This document shows, in pieces, positions 17,392 to 26,443 of a stretch of DNA of 64,000 nt. Each line of letters starts with the position of its first letter. Within the stretch, counting starts at the first letter, position 1. The stretch comes from Acetobacteraceae bacterium H6797 (GTDB lineage: Bacteria; Pseudomonadota; Alphaproteobacteria; Acetobacterales; Acetobacteraceae), in NCBI GenBank assembly GCA_015223225.1, contig JADFCQ010000001.1:620001-684000 (forward strand), in the 5' to 3' direction. The translations under genes and the position numbers were made by a program. The notes under the pieces were generated by a model. It saw nothing but the letters and a program-made list of their open reading frames with translations. It did not search any database and was not told where the DNA came from.

Positions 17392-18408
17392 TCAGAGGCC
17401 GACCCGCTTGTTCACGAATTCCAGGCTATAGCCCTGCTTCACGTCCAGCCCCGCCGGCGCCACGCCGACCGCGACCATATTGTCGTAGAAGCTCTTCCAT
17501 CGCGCATCGGTCATGGCGCCGATGCCCAGCGTATCGGCATCGCCGGACTTCACGATGCCCCGCTCGTTCATCACCTTGATCGCATAAGCGATCTTGGCAT
17601 CCGTCATCTCCGGATTGTCCTTCTTGATCAGCGCATTCGCCGCCTCGATATCGCGGGCGGCCATATATTGCGCCCAGCCCTCCATCGAGGCCGAGACGAA
17701 GCGCTGCACCAGATCGGCCTTCTCGCTCGCCATCTTCTTCGAGATGTCGATGGTCGTCTGGTAATTCTCGTAGCCCGCATCGGCGATGAGCAGCACCACG
17801 GGCTTCACCCCGTTCTCCTCCGCCGTCATCGGCTCGGAGGAGACGAAGCCCTGCTGCACCGCCTGCTTATTCGCGAGAAAGGGCGCGATGGTGTAGTTGT
17901 AGGGCCGCAGCTGATCGTCCGAATAGCCGAACTTCGCCTTCAGGAAGGGCCAATAGGTCACGCGCCCATCATTGCCGACCATGATCGGCTTGCCCTTCAG
18001 CGCCTCGAAACTGTCATTCCCCACGCCGGGATGCGCCATGAAGACCTGCGGGTCCTTCTGCATCGCGGCGGCGATGCACATGAAGGGGATCTTCTCGCGC
18101 ACATAATTCAGCGCCTGGAAGCCGTTGGACATCAGCATGTCCACCCGCCCGGCCAGCAGCAGCTGCACGCCGTTGAGCTGCGGCCCGCCCTGGCGGATAT
18201 CGGCATCGATGCCGTATTTCCGGTAAATCCCGGCGGCCAGCGCCTGGTAATAGCCGCCCTGTTCGGCCTGGGCGCGCCAATTGGTCTGGAAGCTCACCTT
18301 GTCGAGCACCTGCGCCGAAACGCGCGCGCCCGGCACCGCCACCAGCGCGCTCGCCATGGCGCCGCCCAACAGGCGCCGCCGCTCGATCCGATACTTCATC
18401 GCCGCCAT
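17392..18408 (-). CDS. ABC transporter substrate-binding protein, NMT1/THI5-like
   Basis: The 338-residue product has a signal peptide with paired Arg (MAAMKYRIERRRLLGGAMAS, cleavage near VSAQVLD) and the NMT1/THI5-like fold: VSFQTNWRAQAEQGGYYQAL, GIDADIRQGGPQ and DMLMSNGFQALNYV. Relatives bind pyrimidines, hydroxymethylpyrimidine precursors or alkylsulfonates. The ATG at 18408 follows GGGGAGAGG, which settles the start. It is the first gene of an operon that ends in a cytosine-deaminase-like amidohydrolase, which supports a pyrimidine-like ligand. Confidence 0.92.
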   Translation of the reverse strand: MAAMKYRIERRRLLGGAMASALVAVPGARVSAQVLDKVSFQTNWRAQAEQGGYYQALAAGIYRKYGIDADIRQGGPQLNGVQLLLAGRVDMLMSNGFQALNYVREKIPFMCIAAAMQKDPQVFMAHPGVGNDSFEALKGKPIMVGNDGRVTYWPFLKAKFGYSDDQLRPYNYTIAPFLANKQAVQQGFVSSEPMTAEENGVKPVVLLIADAGYENYQTTIDISKKMASEKADLVQRFVSASMEGWAQYMAARDIEAANALIKKDNPEMTDAKIAYAIKVMNERGIVKSGDADTLGIGAMTDARWKSFYDNMVAVGVAPAGLDVKQGYSLEFVNKRVGL

Positions 18409-18639
18409 CGAACCTCTCCCCATTCGGGCCCATGCCCGCAGCCGTCCATGCGCGAAACCACCATGAGAGCGCGCCCCAGGGCAACCCCATCGGCTCGCGC
18501 CCGGCGGGCCCTGCTTCAAGCGTCGCCCAACCTGCCCGCGCGAAAGGCAGCACCACGCCCGCAATTTGGTCAACCGCGCCGCTTGCGCCCCCGTTCGCGA
18601 CGGTTTCCACTATGGCACGAAACTTGTGATTGATGATCC

Positions 18640-19698
<1,059 letters not shown>

Positions 19699-19711
19699 AG
19701 GAAACGCTTCC

Positions 19712-20755
19712 ATGAGCCTCTCCCGCCGCCATTTCGGCAAGCTCGCGCTGGGCGCGGGCGTGCTCGCGCCCTATGCCTTCTCCCGCACCGCCATCGCCCA
19801 GCCCCAGAAGGGCGACGAGCTGACCGTCGGCATCTGGGGCGGCGCGCAGGAGCGCATCACCCGCCAGTTCTGCGCCAAGCCGCTCGAAGAGAAATATGGC
19901 GTCAAGATCAACTACGTCCTCGGCGGCACGCCCGAGCGCCGCGCCAAGGCCTATGCGGAGCGCGGCCGCCCCTCCTTCGACATCGTCTACCTGAACATCT
20001 TCGAAAGCCGCCAGGCGGTGAAGGACAAGGTGACGCAACCCGCGACCGACGCCGTCCCCAATGCCGCCAATCTCTACCCGGCCGCGAAAATCGGCGGCTA
20101 TGGCGTCGCCTTCAATCCCTGCACCATCGTCTATGACAAGACGAAGGTCGCCGCCCCCATGACCTCCTGGAAGGATTTCTGGCGCGATGACCTGAAGGGC
20201 AAGGTGATCTGGCCGACCTATCCCGGCGCCCAGGGCACCGCGGCCCTGCTGATGGCCGCCAAGGTCTGGGGCGGCAGCGAGAACGACATCGACCCGGCCT
20301 TCAAGAAGATCGCCGAGCTGAAGCCCTTCGCCGCCATCCAGGGCAGCCAGGACCAGCTCTACACGATGTTCGACCAGGGCGTCGGCGCCGCTTCCATCGA
20401 ATTCGGCTCCTTCACCCGCGCCTATGCCGAGAGCCGCAACCCGAACATCGTCATCGCCGACCCGGTCGAGGGCCAGGCCATTTCGATGAACGTCGCCTGC
20501 ATCACCGAAGGCACGAAGAACCAGAAGCTGGCGGAGGAATTCGTCAACCTCCACCTCTCGCCCGAGTGCCAGCTCGCCTATGCCGAGGCGATCTACTACT
20601 CCCCCACCATCAAGAATATCGACCCGCCGGCGGCCCTGAAGGAAAAGCTCGTGATGGGCGACCAGGTGGCCAAGCTCGTCGATTTCGACTGGGACGTGGT
20701 GATCAAGAACCAGCCCCGCTGGTCCAGCCGCTTCACCCGCGAGATCGCGGGCTAG
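19712..20755 (+). CDS. Extracellular binding protein, PotD/spermidine-putrescine family
   Basis: The 347-residue product has a twin-arginine signal (MSLSRRHFGKLALGAGVLAP, cleavage near AIAQPQ) and a PotD/AfuA-type binding fold: ELTVGIWGGAQERITRQF, NYVLGGTPERRAKAYAERG and GVAFNPCTIVYDKTK. Its ligand may be a polyamine, an amino acid or another small cation; sequence alone does not decide. It follows the ATPase by 13 bases, and a 239-bp region of hairpins separates it from the permease gene. Confidence 0.92.
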   Translation: MSLSRRHFGKLALGAGVLAPYAFSRTAIAQPQKGDELTVGIWGGAQERITRQFCAKPLEEKYGVKINYVLGGTPERRAKAYAERGRPSFDIVYLNIFESRQAVKDKVTQPATDAVPNAANLYPAAKIGGYGVAFNPCTIVYDKTKVAAPMTSWKDFWRDDLKGKVIWPTYPGAQGTAALLMAAKVWGGSENDIDPAFKKIAELKPFAAIQGSQDQLYTMFDQGVGAASIEFGSFTRAYAESRNPNIVIADPVEGQAISMNVACITEGTKNQKLAEEFVNLHLSPECQLAYAEAIYYSPTIKNIDPPAALKEKLVMGDQVAKLVDFDWDVVIKNQPRWSSRFTREIAG

Positions 20756-20780
20756 GCGACTATCCTGGGAGGTCGGTCTT

Positions 20781-20978
20781 CCAAGGGGCGCCGCCCCTTG
20801 GGAACCCCGGCAAGAACCTGAGGTTCTTGCATCTCCCATCAGTTGGTCGAAATCGGGGGAGGGCTGCCACGCGGCGGCTACGCCCGCGTGGCAGCCCTCC
20901 CCCGATTTCGACAAGTAGCGAAGGTGCAGGAAACTAAGTTTCCTGCTGGGGGAGCCCGAGGGGGCAACGCCCCCTCGG
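20781..20978. repeat. Cluster of five consecutive perfect hairpins inside an ABC operon
   Basis: The 239-bp gap between the binding-protein and permease genes is almost entirely paired sequence. In order: 20781-20801 (10-bp arms, CCAAGGGGCG), 20811-20829 (CAAGAACCTGAGGTTCTTG), 20846-20912 (29-bp arms), 20926-20946 (10-bp arms around one A, GCAGGAAACT) and 20956-20978 (10-bp arms, CCGAGGGGGC, loop AAC). There is no open frame of note. The position, after a highly needed binding-protein gene and before a membrane subunit gene, matches REP-type elements that stabilise upstream mRNA and lower downstream expression. Whether copies exist elsewhere cannot be seen here. Confidence 0.8.
20846..20912. 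repeat. 67-nt element with a 29-bp perfect stem
   Basis: Bases 20846-20874 and 20884-20912 are exact reverse complements with a 9-nt loop (cggctacgc). This is the central and largest hairpin of the cluster. Such a long perfect stem within a transcript is unusual; it would be an RNase III substrate or a recombination-prone cruciform. Confidence 0.85.
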
Positions 20979-20994
20979 AAAGAGCTCACCACCC

Positions 20995-22677
20995 ATGATC
21001 CTCGCCCTGCCCTATGTTCTCTGGCTGCTGGCCGCCTTCGCCGCGCCTTTGGCGGCGGTTGCGCTCATGAGCGTGCAGGAGAGTTCGGAGCCCTTCGCCC
21101 CGCTCTCCTTCATTCCCTCCCTGGCGCAGTATCAGGAGATCGCGGGCGACAGCTTCCTCATCCGCACCATTCTCGACACCATGGCCATGGGCGGGCTCGT
21201 GACGGTGCTTTCCGCCTTCCTCGCCTATCCCGTCGCCCTCTGGCTCTCGCGCCTCTCGCCGCGCTGGCGGCCCTGGGGCTTCGCGCTGGTGCTGGTGCCG
21301 CTGCTGACCAATGTGGTCGTGCGCTCGCTGGGCATCATCCTGCTGCTCTCGCCCACGGGCTTCCTCGCCCATGCCATCGAGGCCCTCGGCTTTCCGCGCC
21401 CCAACCTGCTCTTCGGCTGGTTCGCGGTCGGGCTCTCGCTGGCCCAGGTCTTCATGCCCTACCTGGTCCTCGCCCTCTATGACGTGCTGGAAGGCGCCGA
21501 TCGCCGCCTGCCCGAGGCCGCCGCGGGGCTCGGCGCCGGCCCGGCCATGCGCTTCCTCCGCGTCACCCTACCGCTCTCGCTGGGCGGGCTTCGCGCGGGG
21601 CTCACGGTCGTCTTCCTGCTGGCCTCCACGGCCTATGTCTCGGCCACCCTCGTCGGCGGCCGCAAGGTCTGGGTCACCGGCATGGTGATCTATAAGGAAG
21701 GGTTGGAGATCCTGAACTACCCGCTCTCCTCCGCCCTCTCCATGGCGATGCTGGCGGGCTCGATCATCGTCACCATCCTCATCGCCCGCTTCATCGGGCG
21801 GCTGATGCCGTGGGCCTCGGGCCGCCCCCGCCCGCTCGGCGCGCTCCTGCCGCCCGGCCTTCGCCACGGGCTCGTCACCATGGTCGAGGCGGTCGGCCCC
21901 TGGATCGGCCGGGTGCTCTTCGCGCTCTCCATCGCCCTGCTGCTTTTCCCGCTGCTGCTCGTCGTCGTCGCCTCGGTGAACGACACGCCCCAGGCCTCCG
22001 TCGCCGCCTTCTACGGCTTCACCTGGAAGTGGTACGCGATGATCCTGCAGAACGAGCGCTACCTGGGCGATTTCTGGACGAGCATCAAACTCGCCGCCGC
22101 CACCATCCTGGTCGCGCTCGCCATCGCCCTGCCCGCCGCCTTCGCCCTGGTGCGCGGCCGCTTCAAGGGCCGCGAGGCCGTGGGCGCCTTCATGATGCTG
22201 CCCCTGGCCCTGCCCGGCATCGCCATCGGCCTGGGCATGCTCCGGCTGCTGCAATGGTTCGCCGAAATCCCCGCCTTTCTCGGCGTGCTCGGGGTGCATG
22301 TCGTGCTGGTCGCACCCTTCGTCCTGGCCATGCTGCGCGCCTCGGTCGCGACGCTCGACCGCAGCCTGGAAGAGGCCGCCGGCGGCCTCGGCGCCACGCC
22401 CCTGCGCGTCTTCTTCCGGGTGGTGCTGCCGCAGCTCGCGCCGGCCATCGTGGTCGCGGGCATGCTGGGCCTCCTGATCTCCTTCGGCGAGGTGACGGTC
22501 ACCGCCTTCCTCACCAATGCCCGGCTGCAGACCTTGCCTGTCCGCATCTATGCCGAGGCCACCTTCAGCCTGGAAAATACGGTCAACGCCATCTCCACGC
22601 TCATCATCCTGCTCACCATCGCCATGCTGATGGTGGTGAACCGCTTCGTGCGGCTCGACAGGGTGTGGAAGCGTTAG
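20995..22677 (+). CDS. Fused ABC transporter permease (PotB-PotC type)
   Basis: The 560-residue protein contains two permease units in one chain. Each has about six helices and an ATPase-contact loop: EAAAGLGAGPAMRFLRVTLP (about residue 171) and EAAGGLGATPLRVFFRVVLP (about 460). PotB and PotC are normally separate subunits, so one polypeptide here forms the whole channel, as in some iron or polyamine systems. It is the last gene of the PotA/PotD-like operon. Its stop overlaps the end of the convergent glyoxalase-like gene by four bases. Confidence 0.93.
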   Translation: MILALPYVLWLLAAFAAPLAAVALMSVQESSEPFAPLSFIPSLAQYQEIAGDSFLIRTILDTMAMGGLVTVLSAFLAYPVALWLSRLSPRWRPWGFALVLVPLLTNVVVRSLGIILLLSPTGFLAHAIEALGFPRPNLLFGWFAVGLSLAQVFMPYLVLALYDVLEGADRRLPEAAAGLGAGPAMRFLRVTLPLSLGGLRAGLTVVFLLASTAYVSATLVGGRKVWVTGMVIYKEGLEILNYPLSSALSMAMLAGSIIVTILIARFIGRLMPWASGRPRPLGALLPPGLRHGLVTMVEAVGPWIGRVLFALSIALLLFPLLLVVVASVNDTPQASVAAFYGFTWKWYAMILQNERYLGDFWTSIKLAAATILVALAIALPAAFALVRGRFKGREAVGAFMMLPLALPGIAIGLGMLRLLQWFAEIPAFLGVLGVHVVLVAPFVLAMLRASVATLDRSLEEAAGGLGATPLRVFFRVVLPQLAPAIVVAGMLGLLISFGEVTVTAFLTNARLQTLPVRIYAEATFSLENTVNAISTLIILLTIAMLMVVNRFVRLDRVWKR

Positions 22678-23033
22678 TCGGGGCTGTGGGTCAGCACGTT
22701 GACGAGCCTGCCGAAGGGATCGCGGAGATAGAAGCGGCGCACACCCCAAGGCTCCTGCCGCGGCCCATACGCGATCTCATATCCCGCGGCCTTGGCGCGG
22801 CCGAGCACCGCATCGAGGTCATCCACCTCGATCGAGAGATCGGGCACCGGCGTGCCTGAGCCGCCTTCGCTGGCGATGCTGATCTGGGGCGCCGCCATGA
22901 GAGGCGCCGCCGCGAAGGTCACGATCCAGCCGTGATCCATCACCAGGTCGAGGCCCAGCACATCGCCATAGAAGGCGCGCGCGGCCTCGGGGTGAGGTGC
23001 GGCGATATTCGCGACGATGCGTTTGACCGCCAT
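22674..23033 (-). CDS. VOC/glyoxalase superfamily protein
   Basis: The 119-residue protein has the paired beta-alpha-beta-beta-beta modules of the vicinal oxygen chelate fold: VANIAAPHPEAARAFYGDVL at the N terminus and WGVRRFYLRDPFGRLVNVL at the C terminus. Members include glyoxalase I, dioxygenases and antibiotic-binding proteins; the exact activity is not known. The ATG at 23033 follows GGGGACGACAGG; an upstream in-frame GTG at 23060 would only add a short hydrophilic tail. Confidence 0.85.
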   Translation of the reverse strand: MAVKRIVANIAAPHPEAARAFYGDVLGLDLVMDHGWIVTFAAAPLMAAPQISIASEGGSGTPVPDLSIEVDDLDAVLGRAKAAGYEIAYGPRQEPWGVRRFYLRDPFGRLVNVLTHSPD

Positions 23034-23104
23034 CCTGTCGTCCCCATCCAACCGCGGCACGGTAAGGAGGAACGCCGCTCCGGCCCGACCCTCTGGCTTG
23101 AAGC

Positions 23105-23722
23105 CTAGAGCGCCGCCACCTTCTCCTTCAGCAGCGCGCGGCCGGGCTCCGGCAGCGTCTGCGCGAAGCGGATCAGCGCCTCGATCGCGGCCAGTTCCGC
23201 CGCCCCCATCGCGGGCGCCTCGGCCACCGGCTCGACGGCCTCGACCGCCACGGGCTCTGGCGCGGCCTCCTGCACGGCCGCGGGTGCCGGGGCCGCTTCC
23301 ACCGCCGCCGCCGGTTCCACCAGCATGAAGACGCGGGCGCGCTGATGCAGCGGGCGCTCATAACGTTCGGCCAGGCTCACCAGCGCCTGGAAGGCGGCAT
23401 GCCCCTGCTCGACCGGCGCCGTGCCATGCAAGCGCGCCATTGCAGCAACGGCCGCAGCAGCGGGCAGCGTCTTGCGGTTCGCGTGATAGAATTCAGGCGA
23501 GATGCCTTTGAAGGCGACATACTTCAACGGCGCCACAAGCCACTTCCCGCCAACAAAAGTCGCGCTCCAACTCTCCGCCATCGGGAAAAGCTGCATCAGC
23601 GTCTTGTTGACGGCATCGCCATATCGGCTGGAATTGGCCAGGGCATTATTGAAGCTCTGGATATTCTGTACCGCCGATGACTTTTCGTTGACAGTCTCAG
23701 CGACAAGATCAGAGGCTTCCAT
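23105..23722 (-). CDS. Hypothetical protein with Ala/Pro/Val-rich linker
   Basis: I do not recognise this 205-residue protein. The first 120 residues look folded and mixed (SFNNALANSSRYGDAVNKTL, ESWSATFVGGKWLVAPLKYV). Residues 135-170 are a low-complexity Ala/Pro/Val/Glu linker, and the last 35 form one amphipathic helix (ELAAIEALIRFAQTLPEPGR). The 5' half of the gene is visibly less GC-rich than neighbours. A linker plus C-terminal helix is also seen in granule-associated phasins, but the similarity is weak. It diverges from mobA. Confidence 0.65.
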   Translation of the reverse strand: MEASDLVAETVNEKSSAVQNIQSFNNALANSSRYGDAVNKTLMQLFPMAESWSATFVGGKWLVAPLKYVAFKGISPEFYHANRKTLPAAAAVAAMARLHGTAPVEQGHAAFQALVSLAERYERPLHQRARVFMLVEPAAAVEAAPAPAAVQEAAPEPVAVEAVEPVAEAPAMGAAELAAIEALIRFAQTLPEPGRALLKEKVAAL

Positions 23723-23797
23723 TGCGCCAATTCCCTAGAAAGCGGTGCAGCATCTAAGCATCCCTGAACCACTGTCGTAAAGATCGCGCCCCCTCTC

Positions 23798-24457
23798 ATG
23801 CCGCCCTTCGTGAAGATCTGCGCCCTCGTCCTGGCGGGCGGCCTCTCCCGGCGCATGGGCGGCGGCGACAAGCCGCTGCTGCCTCTCGCCGGCCGCCCGA
23901 TGCTCGATCACATCCTCGCCCGCCTCGCGCCGCAGACAGCGGCCATCGCCATCAGCGCAGGGGGCGACCCGGCGCGTTTCGCACCGCGGCCCCATCCCGT
24001 CCTGCCCGACAGCATCCCCGACTTTCCCGGCCCCCTCGCCGGCGTCCTGGCGGGGCTCGACTGGATGGCCGAGGCCCATCCCGATACCCGGTGGCTCCTC
24101 ACCATTCCCGGCGACACGCCCTTCCCGCCGCCCGATCTCGCCGCCAGGCTCACGCAAGCGCGCGAGGCCGCCCGCACGCCCATCGCCTGCGCCGTCACGG
24201 ACCATGCCGATGGCAGCACACGGCGCCATCCCGTCACGGCGCTATGGTCGGTGGAACTGCGCGAACCGCTCCGCGCCGCCATCCTGCGGGGGGAAGCGCG
24301 CGTGGGCCGCTGGGCTGGCGAACAGGGCTGCGCCGAGGCCCATTGGCCCGACACCCCGCTCGACCCTTTCCTCAACGTGAACACGCCCGAGGATCTGGCC
24401 CGGGCCAAGGCGCTCAGCCCAGCTTATTGCCGTGATAATCCCGGTACCACGCGATGA
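23798..24457 (+). CDS. mobA: Molybdenum cofactor guanylyltransferase
   Basis: MobA attaches GMP to molybdopterin to form the bis-MGD cofactor of molybdoenzymes. The 219-residue product has the nucleotidyltransferase loop LVLAGGLSRRMGGGDKPLLP, followed by DFPGPLAGVLAGLDW, WLLTIPGDTPFPP (metal-binding Asp) and PFLNVNTPEDLARA near the C terminus. Length is normal. Its last 44 bases overlap the end of the opposite epimerase gene, so the C-terminal residues after about 205 are also coding on the other strand. Confidence 0.93.
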   Translation: MPPFVKICALVLAGGLSRRMGGGDKPLLPLAGRPMLDHILARLAPQTAAIAISAGGDPARFAPRPHPVLPDSIPDFPGPLAGVLAGLDWMAEAHPDTRWLLTIPGDTPFPPPDLAARLTQAREAARTPIACAVTDHADGSTRRHPVTALWSVELREPLRAAILRGEARVGRWAGEQGCAEAHWPDTPLDPFLNVNTPEDLARAKALSPAYCRDNPGTTR

Positions 24458-25430
24458 AGCGCGCGAGCCCTTCCTCCAGCGTCGTGCGCGGCGCGAAACC
24501 CACGGCGCGGCGCAGCGCGTCCACATCGGCGTAGGTCTTCAACACATCGCCCGGCTGCATCGGCAGCAGGCGCTTCTTCGCCTCCTTGCCGATCAGCCGC
24601 TCGAGGATCGCCACGAACTCGCCCACCGGCACGGGGGTATGGTTGCCGATATTGAAGATGCAATGCGGCACCGAGGGGTCCACCCGCCCCGGCGCTTCAT
24701 CTCCCTCCACGACATCGGCAGGCGGGCGGCCCACCAGCGCATGGATCGCCTCGACCACCTCGTCGACATAGGTGAAGTCCCGCTCCACCTGGCCGTGATT
24801 GTAGATGTCGATGGTCTCGCCCGCGAAAATGGCCTTGGTGAACTTGTAATAGGCCATGTCCGGCCGGCCCCATGGGCCATAGACGGTGAAGAAGCGCAGC
24901 CCCGAGGCCGGAATGCGGAAGAGATGGCTGTAGGACTGCGCCATCAGCTCATTGGCCCGCTTCGTCGCCGCATAGAGCGAAACCGGCCGCTCCACCGCGT
25001 CCTTCTCCGAGAAGGGCACCTTGGTATTCGCGCCATAGACCGAGGAGGAGGAGGCATAGACCAGGTGCCGCACCGGATGCGCCCGGCAGGCCTCCAGAAT
25101 GGAAAGGAAGCCCTCCACATTGGCCTGGGTATAGGCGCGCGGATTCTCCAGTGAATACCGCACCCCCGCCTGCGCCGCGAGATGCACCACCGCCTCCGGC
25201 CGGAAGGCCTGGAACAGCGCCGACACGGCCGCCCCGTCGGCGATATCCAGCCGGTGGAAGGAGAAGCCCGCCTGGCCCTCGAGCGTCCGCACCCGCGCTT
25301 CCTTGAGCGCGATGTCGTAATAGCTCGTGAAGCAGTCAACGCCCGCCACCTCATGCCCTTCGGCCAGGAAGCGCTGCGCCACGGCCCTGCCGACGAACCC
25401 CGCCGCCCCGGTGATGAGAATACGCGTCAT
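24414..25430 (-). CDS. NAD-dependent epimerase, probable UDP-glucuronate 4-epimerase
   Basis: The 338-residue extended SDR begins MTRILITGAAGFVGRAVAQR (GxxGxxG NAD loop). It carries GVDCFTSYYDIALKEARVR, a region typical of UDP-glucuronate 4-epimerases, then HLAAQAGVRYSLENPRAY, SSSVYGANTKVPFSE, and YAATK as the YxxxK site. RFFTVYGPWGRPDMAYYKFT also fits that group. It should interconvert UDP-glucuronate and UDP-galacturonate for surface polysaccharide, though other nucleotide sugars are possible. It converges on mobA with a 44-bp coding overlap. Confidence 0.9.
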   Translation of the reverse strand: MTRILITGAAGFVGRAVAQRFLAEGHEVAGVDCFTSYYDIALKEARVRTLEGQAGFSFHRLDIADGAAVSALFQAFRPEAVVHLAAQAGVRYSLENPRAYTQANVEGFLSILEACRAHPVRHLVYASSSSVYGANTKVPFSEKDAVERPVSLYAATKRANELMAQSYSHLFRIPASGLRFFTVYGPWGRPDMAYYKFTKAIFAGETIDIYNHGQVERDFTYVDEVVEAIHALVGRPPADVVEGDEAPGRVDPSVPHCIFNIGNHTPVPVGEFVAILERLIGKEAKKRLLPMQPGDVLKTYADVDALRRAVGFAPRTTLEEGLARFIAWYRDYHGNKLG

Positions 25431-25529
25431 GCCGATCCTTGCCGTGCCGGGCGGCGCCGCGCTGGGCCGTGCCGGGTCCATCGGGCCACTCTGGTAGGGC
25501 CGCACTCCTCCCCGCAGCTCACGCGGCTG

Positions 25530-26249
25530 TCAAGCCGAGGGGCGCGAGACGGGGAAGCCGGAAGCGGGCCGGCGCAGGCGATGCATCAGATGCGTCATCG
25601 CCGCCGTGCCGATCACCGGCACCAGCAGGTTCAGGCCCGGCACCGAGGCCATCAGCCCCAGCCCCGCGCCCACCGCCAGCACGGGCATGCGCCACTGCCG
25701 GCGCAGCACCCGGCTCTCCGTCACCGACATGCGCCGCTGCGCCACCGCCTCGAAGAAGCCGTAGCCGAGCGAGACCGAGGCCAGCACCCAGAGCAGGATC
25801 ACGCCGACCGGCGGCAGCATCAGCACCACCGGCAGCACCACCAGCGTCAGCCCCAGCACCTGCAGGGCCAGCACCAGCCCCGCCCAGCCCTGGGCCAGCA
25901 CCGAGGCGCCGCTCGCCGGCGGCAGCCAGGGGTAGTGCTTCGCCTCCACGGCGGCCGCCACTTCCTCCAGGAAGAGGCCCGCGATGGCCAGCGTCACCGG
26001 CACGAAGAGCCAGACCGAGGCCACCAGCACCAGCGCCGCCCCGAAGAGCCGTGCGAGGGTCGACCACCAGCCCTCCCCCGCCGTGAGCGCGGCCACCCCC
26101 GCATCCGCCAGCCAGAAAATGCCGGCGAAGGCGATGACCGCCCCCAGCAGCGCCTTGAGCATCGGCGAGATGAAGCCCCGGTCCGCCAATTGGCCGAAGG
26201 GGAGGGAAAGGCTCTGAATCACGGCGATCATGCCCGCCTTCTGCGGCAT
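25530..26249 (-). CDS. EI24/CysZ-like integral membrane protein
   Basis: The 239-residue product has about four to five hydrophobic segments and matches the EI24 (etoposide-induced 2.4 / CysZ) family pattern: GWWSTLARLFGAALVLVASV, LFLEEVAAAVEAKHYPWLPP, VVLMLPPVGVILLWVLASV and GYGFFEAVAQRR. CysZ moves sulfate in gammaproteobacteria; alphaproteobacterial members have no proven role. The ATG at 26249 follows GAGGGGGG; a second ATG at 26231 is also possible. Confidence 0.85.
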   Translation of the reverse strand: MPQKAGMIAVIQSLSLPFGQLADRGFISPMLKALLGAVIAFAGIFWLADAGVAALTAGEGWWSTLARLFGAALVLVASVWLFVPVTLAIAGLFLEEVAAAVEAKHYPWLPPASGASVLAQGWAGLVLALQVLGLTLVVLPVVLMLPPVGVILLWVLASVSLGYGFFEAVAQRRMSVTESRVLRRQWRMPVLAVGAGLGLMASVPGLNLLVPVIGTAAMTHLMHRLRRPASGFPVSRPSA

Positions 26250-26376
26250 CCGCCCCCCCTCGGTCCAGTGACGCCTTCGCAGGCTCCCCCCGGATGGCGC
26301 AGCCCAGACTGGCGAGCCACGCACCGCCAGCCCTCTTCCCTTCCGCGCCCGGACCCACTAAACCGCCCGTCACCCG

Positions 26377-26405
26377 GCATGCTGGCATTAACACGCCAGC
26401 AATGC
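26377..26405 (+). promoter_or_regulatory. Stem-loop in the efp leader
   Basis: GCATGCTGGC (26377-26386) pairs with GCCAGC-A-ATGC (26395-26405), giving ten base pairs with one bulged A and an 8-nt loop ATTAACAC. It ends 38 bases before the efp start and has no T-run, so it is more likely a leader structure than a terminator. Function unknown. Confidence 0.45.
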
Positions 26406-26443
26406 CCCGTTGTTTCATCCACTGTGAACCAGGTGCCCGTCCC

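Noticed and set aside
18409..18639. Possible small gene between the two ABC operons
   Set aside because: Open frames there are short and compositionally biased, without ribosome-binding sites; the stretch is better seen as a divergent control region.
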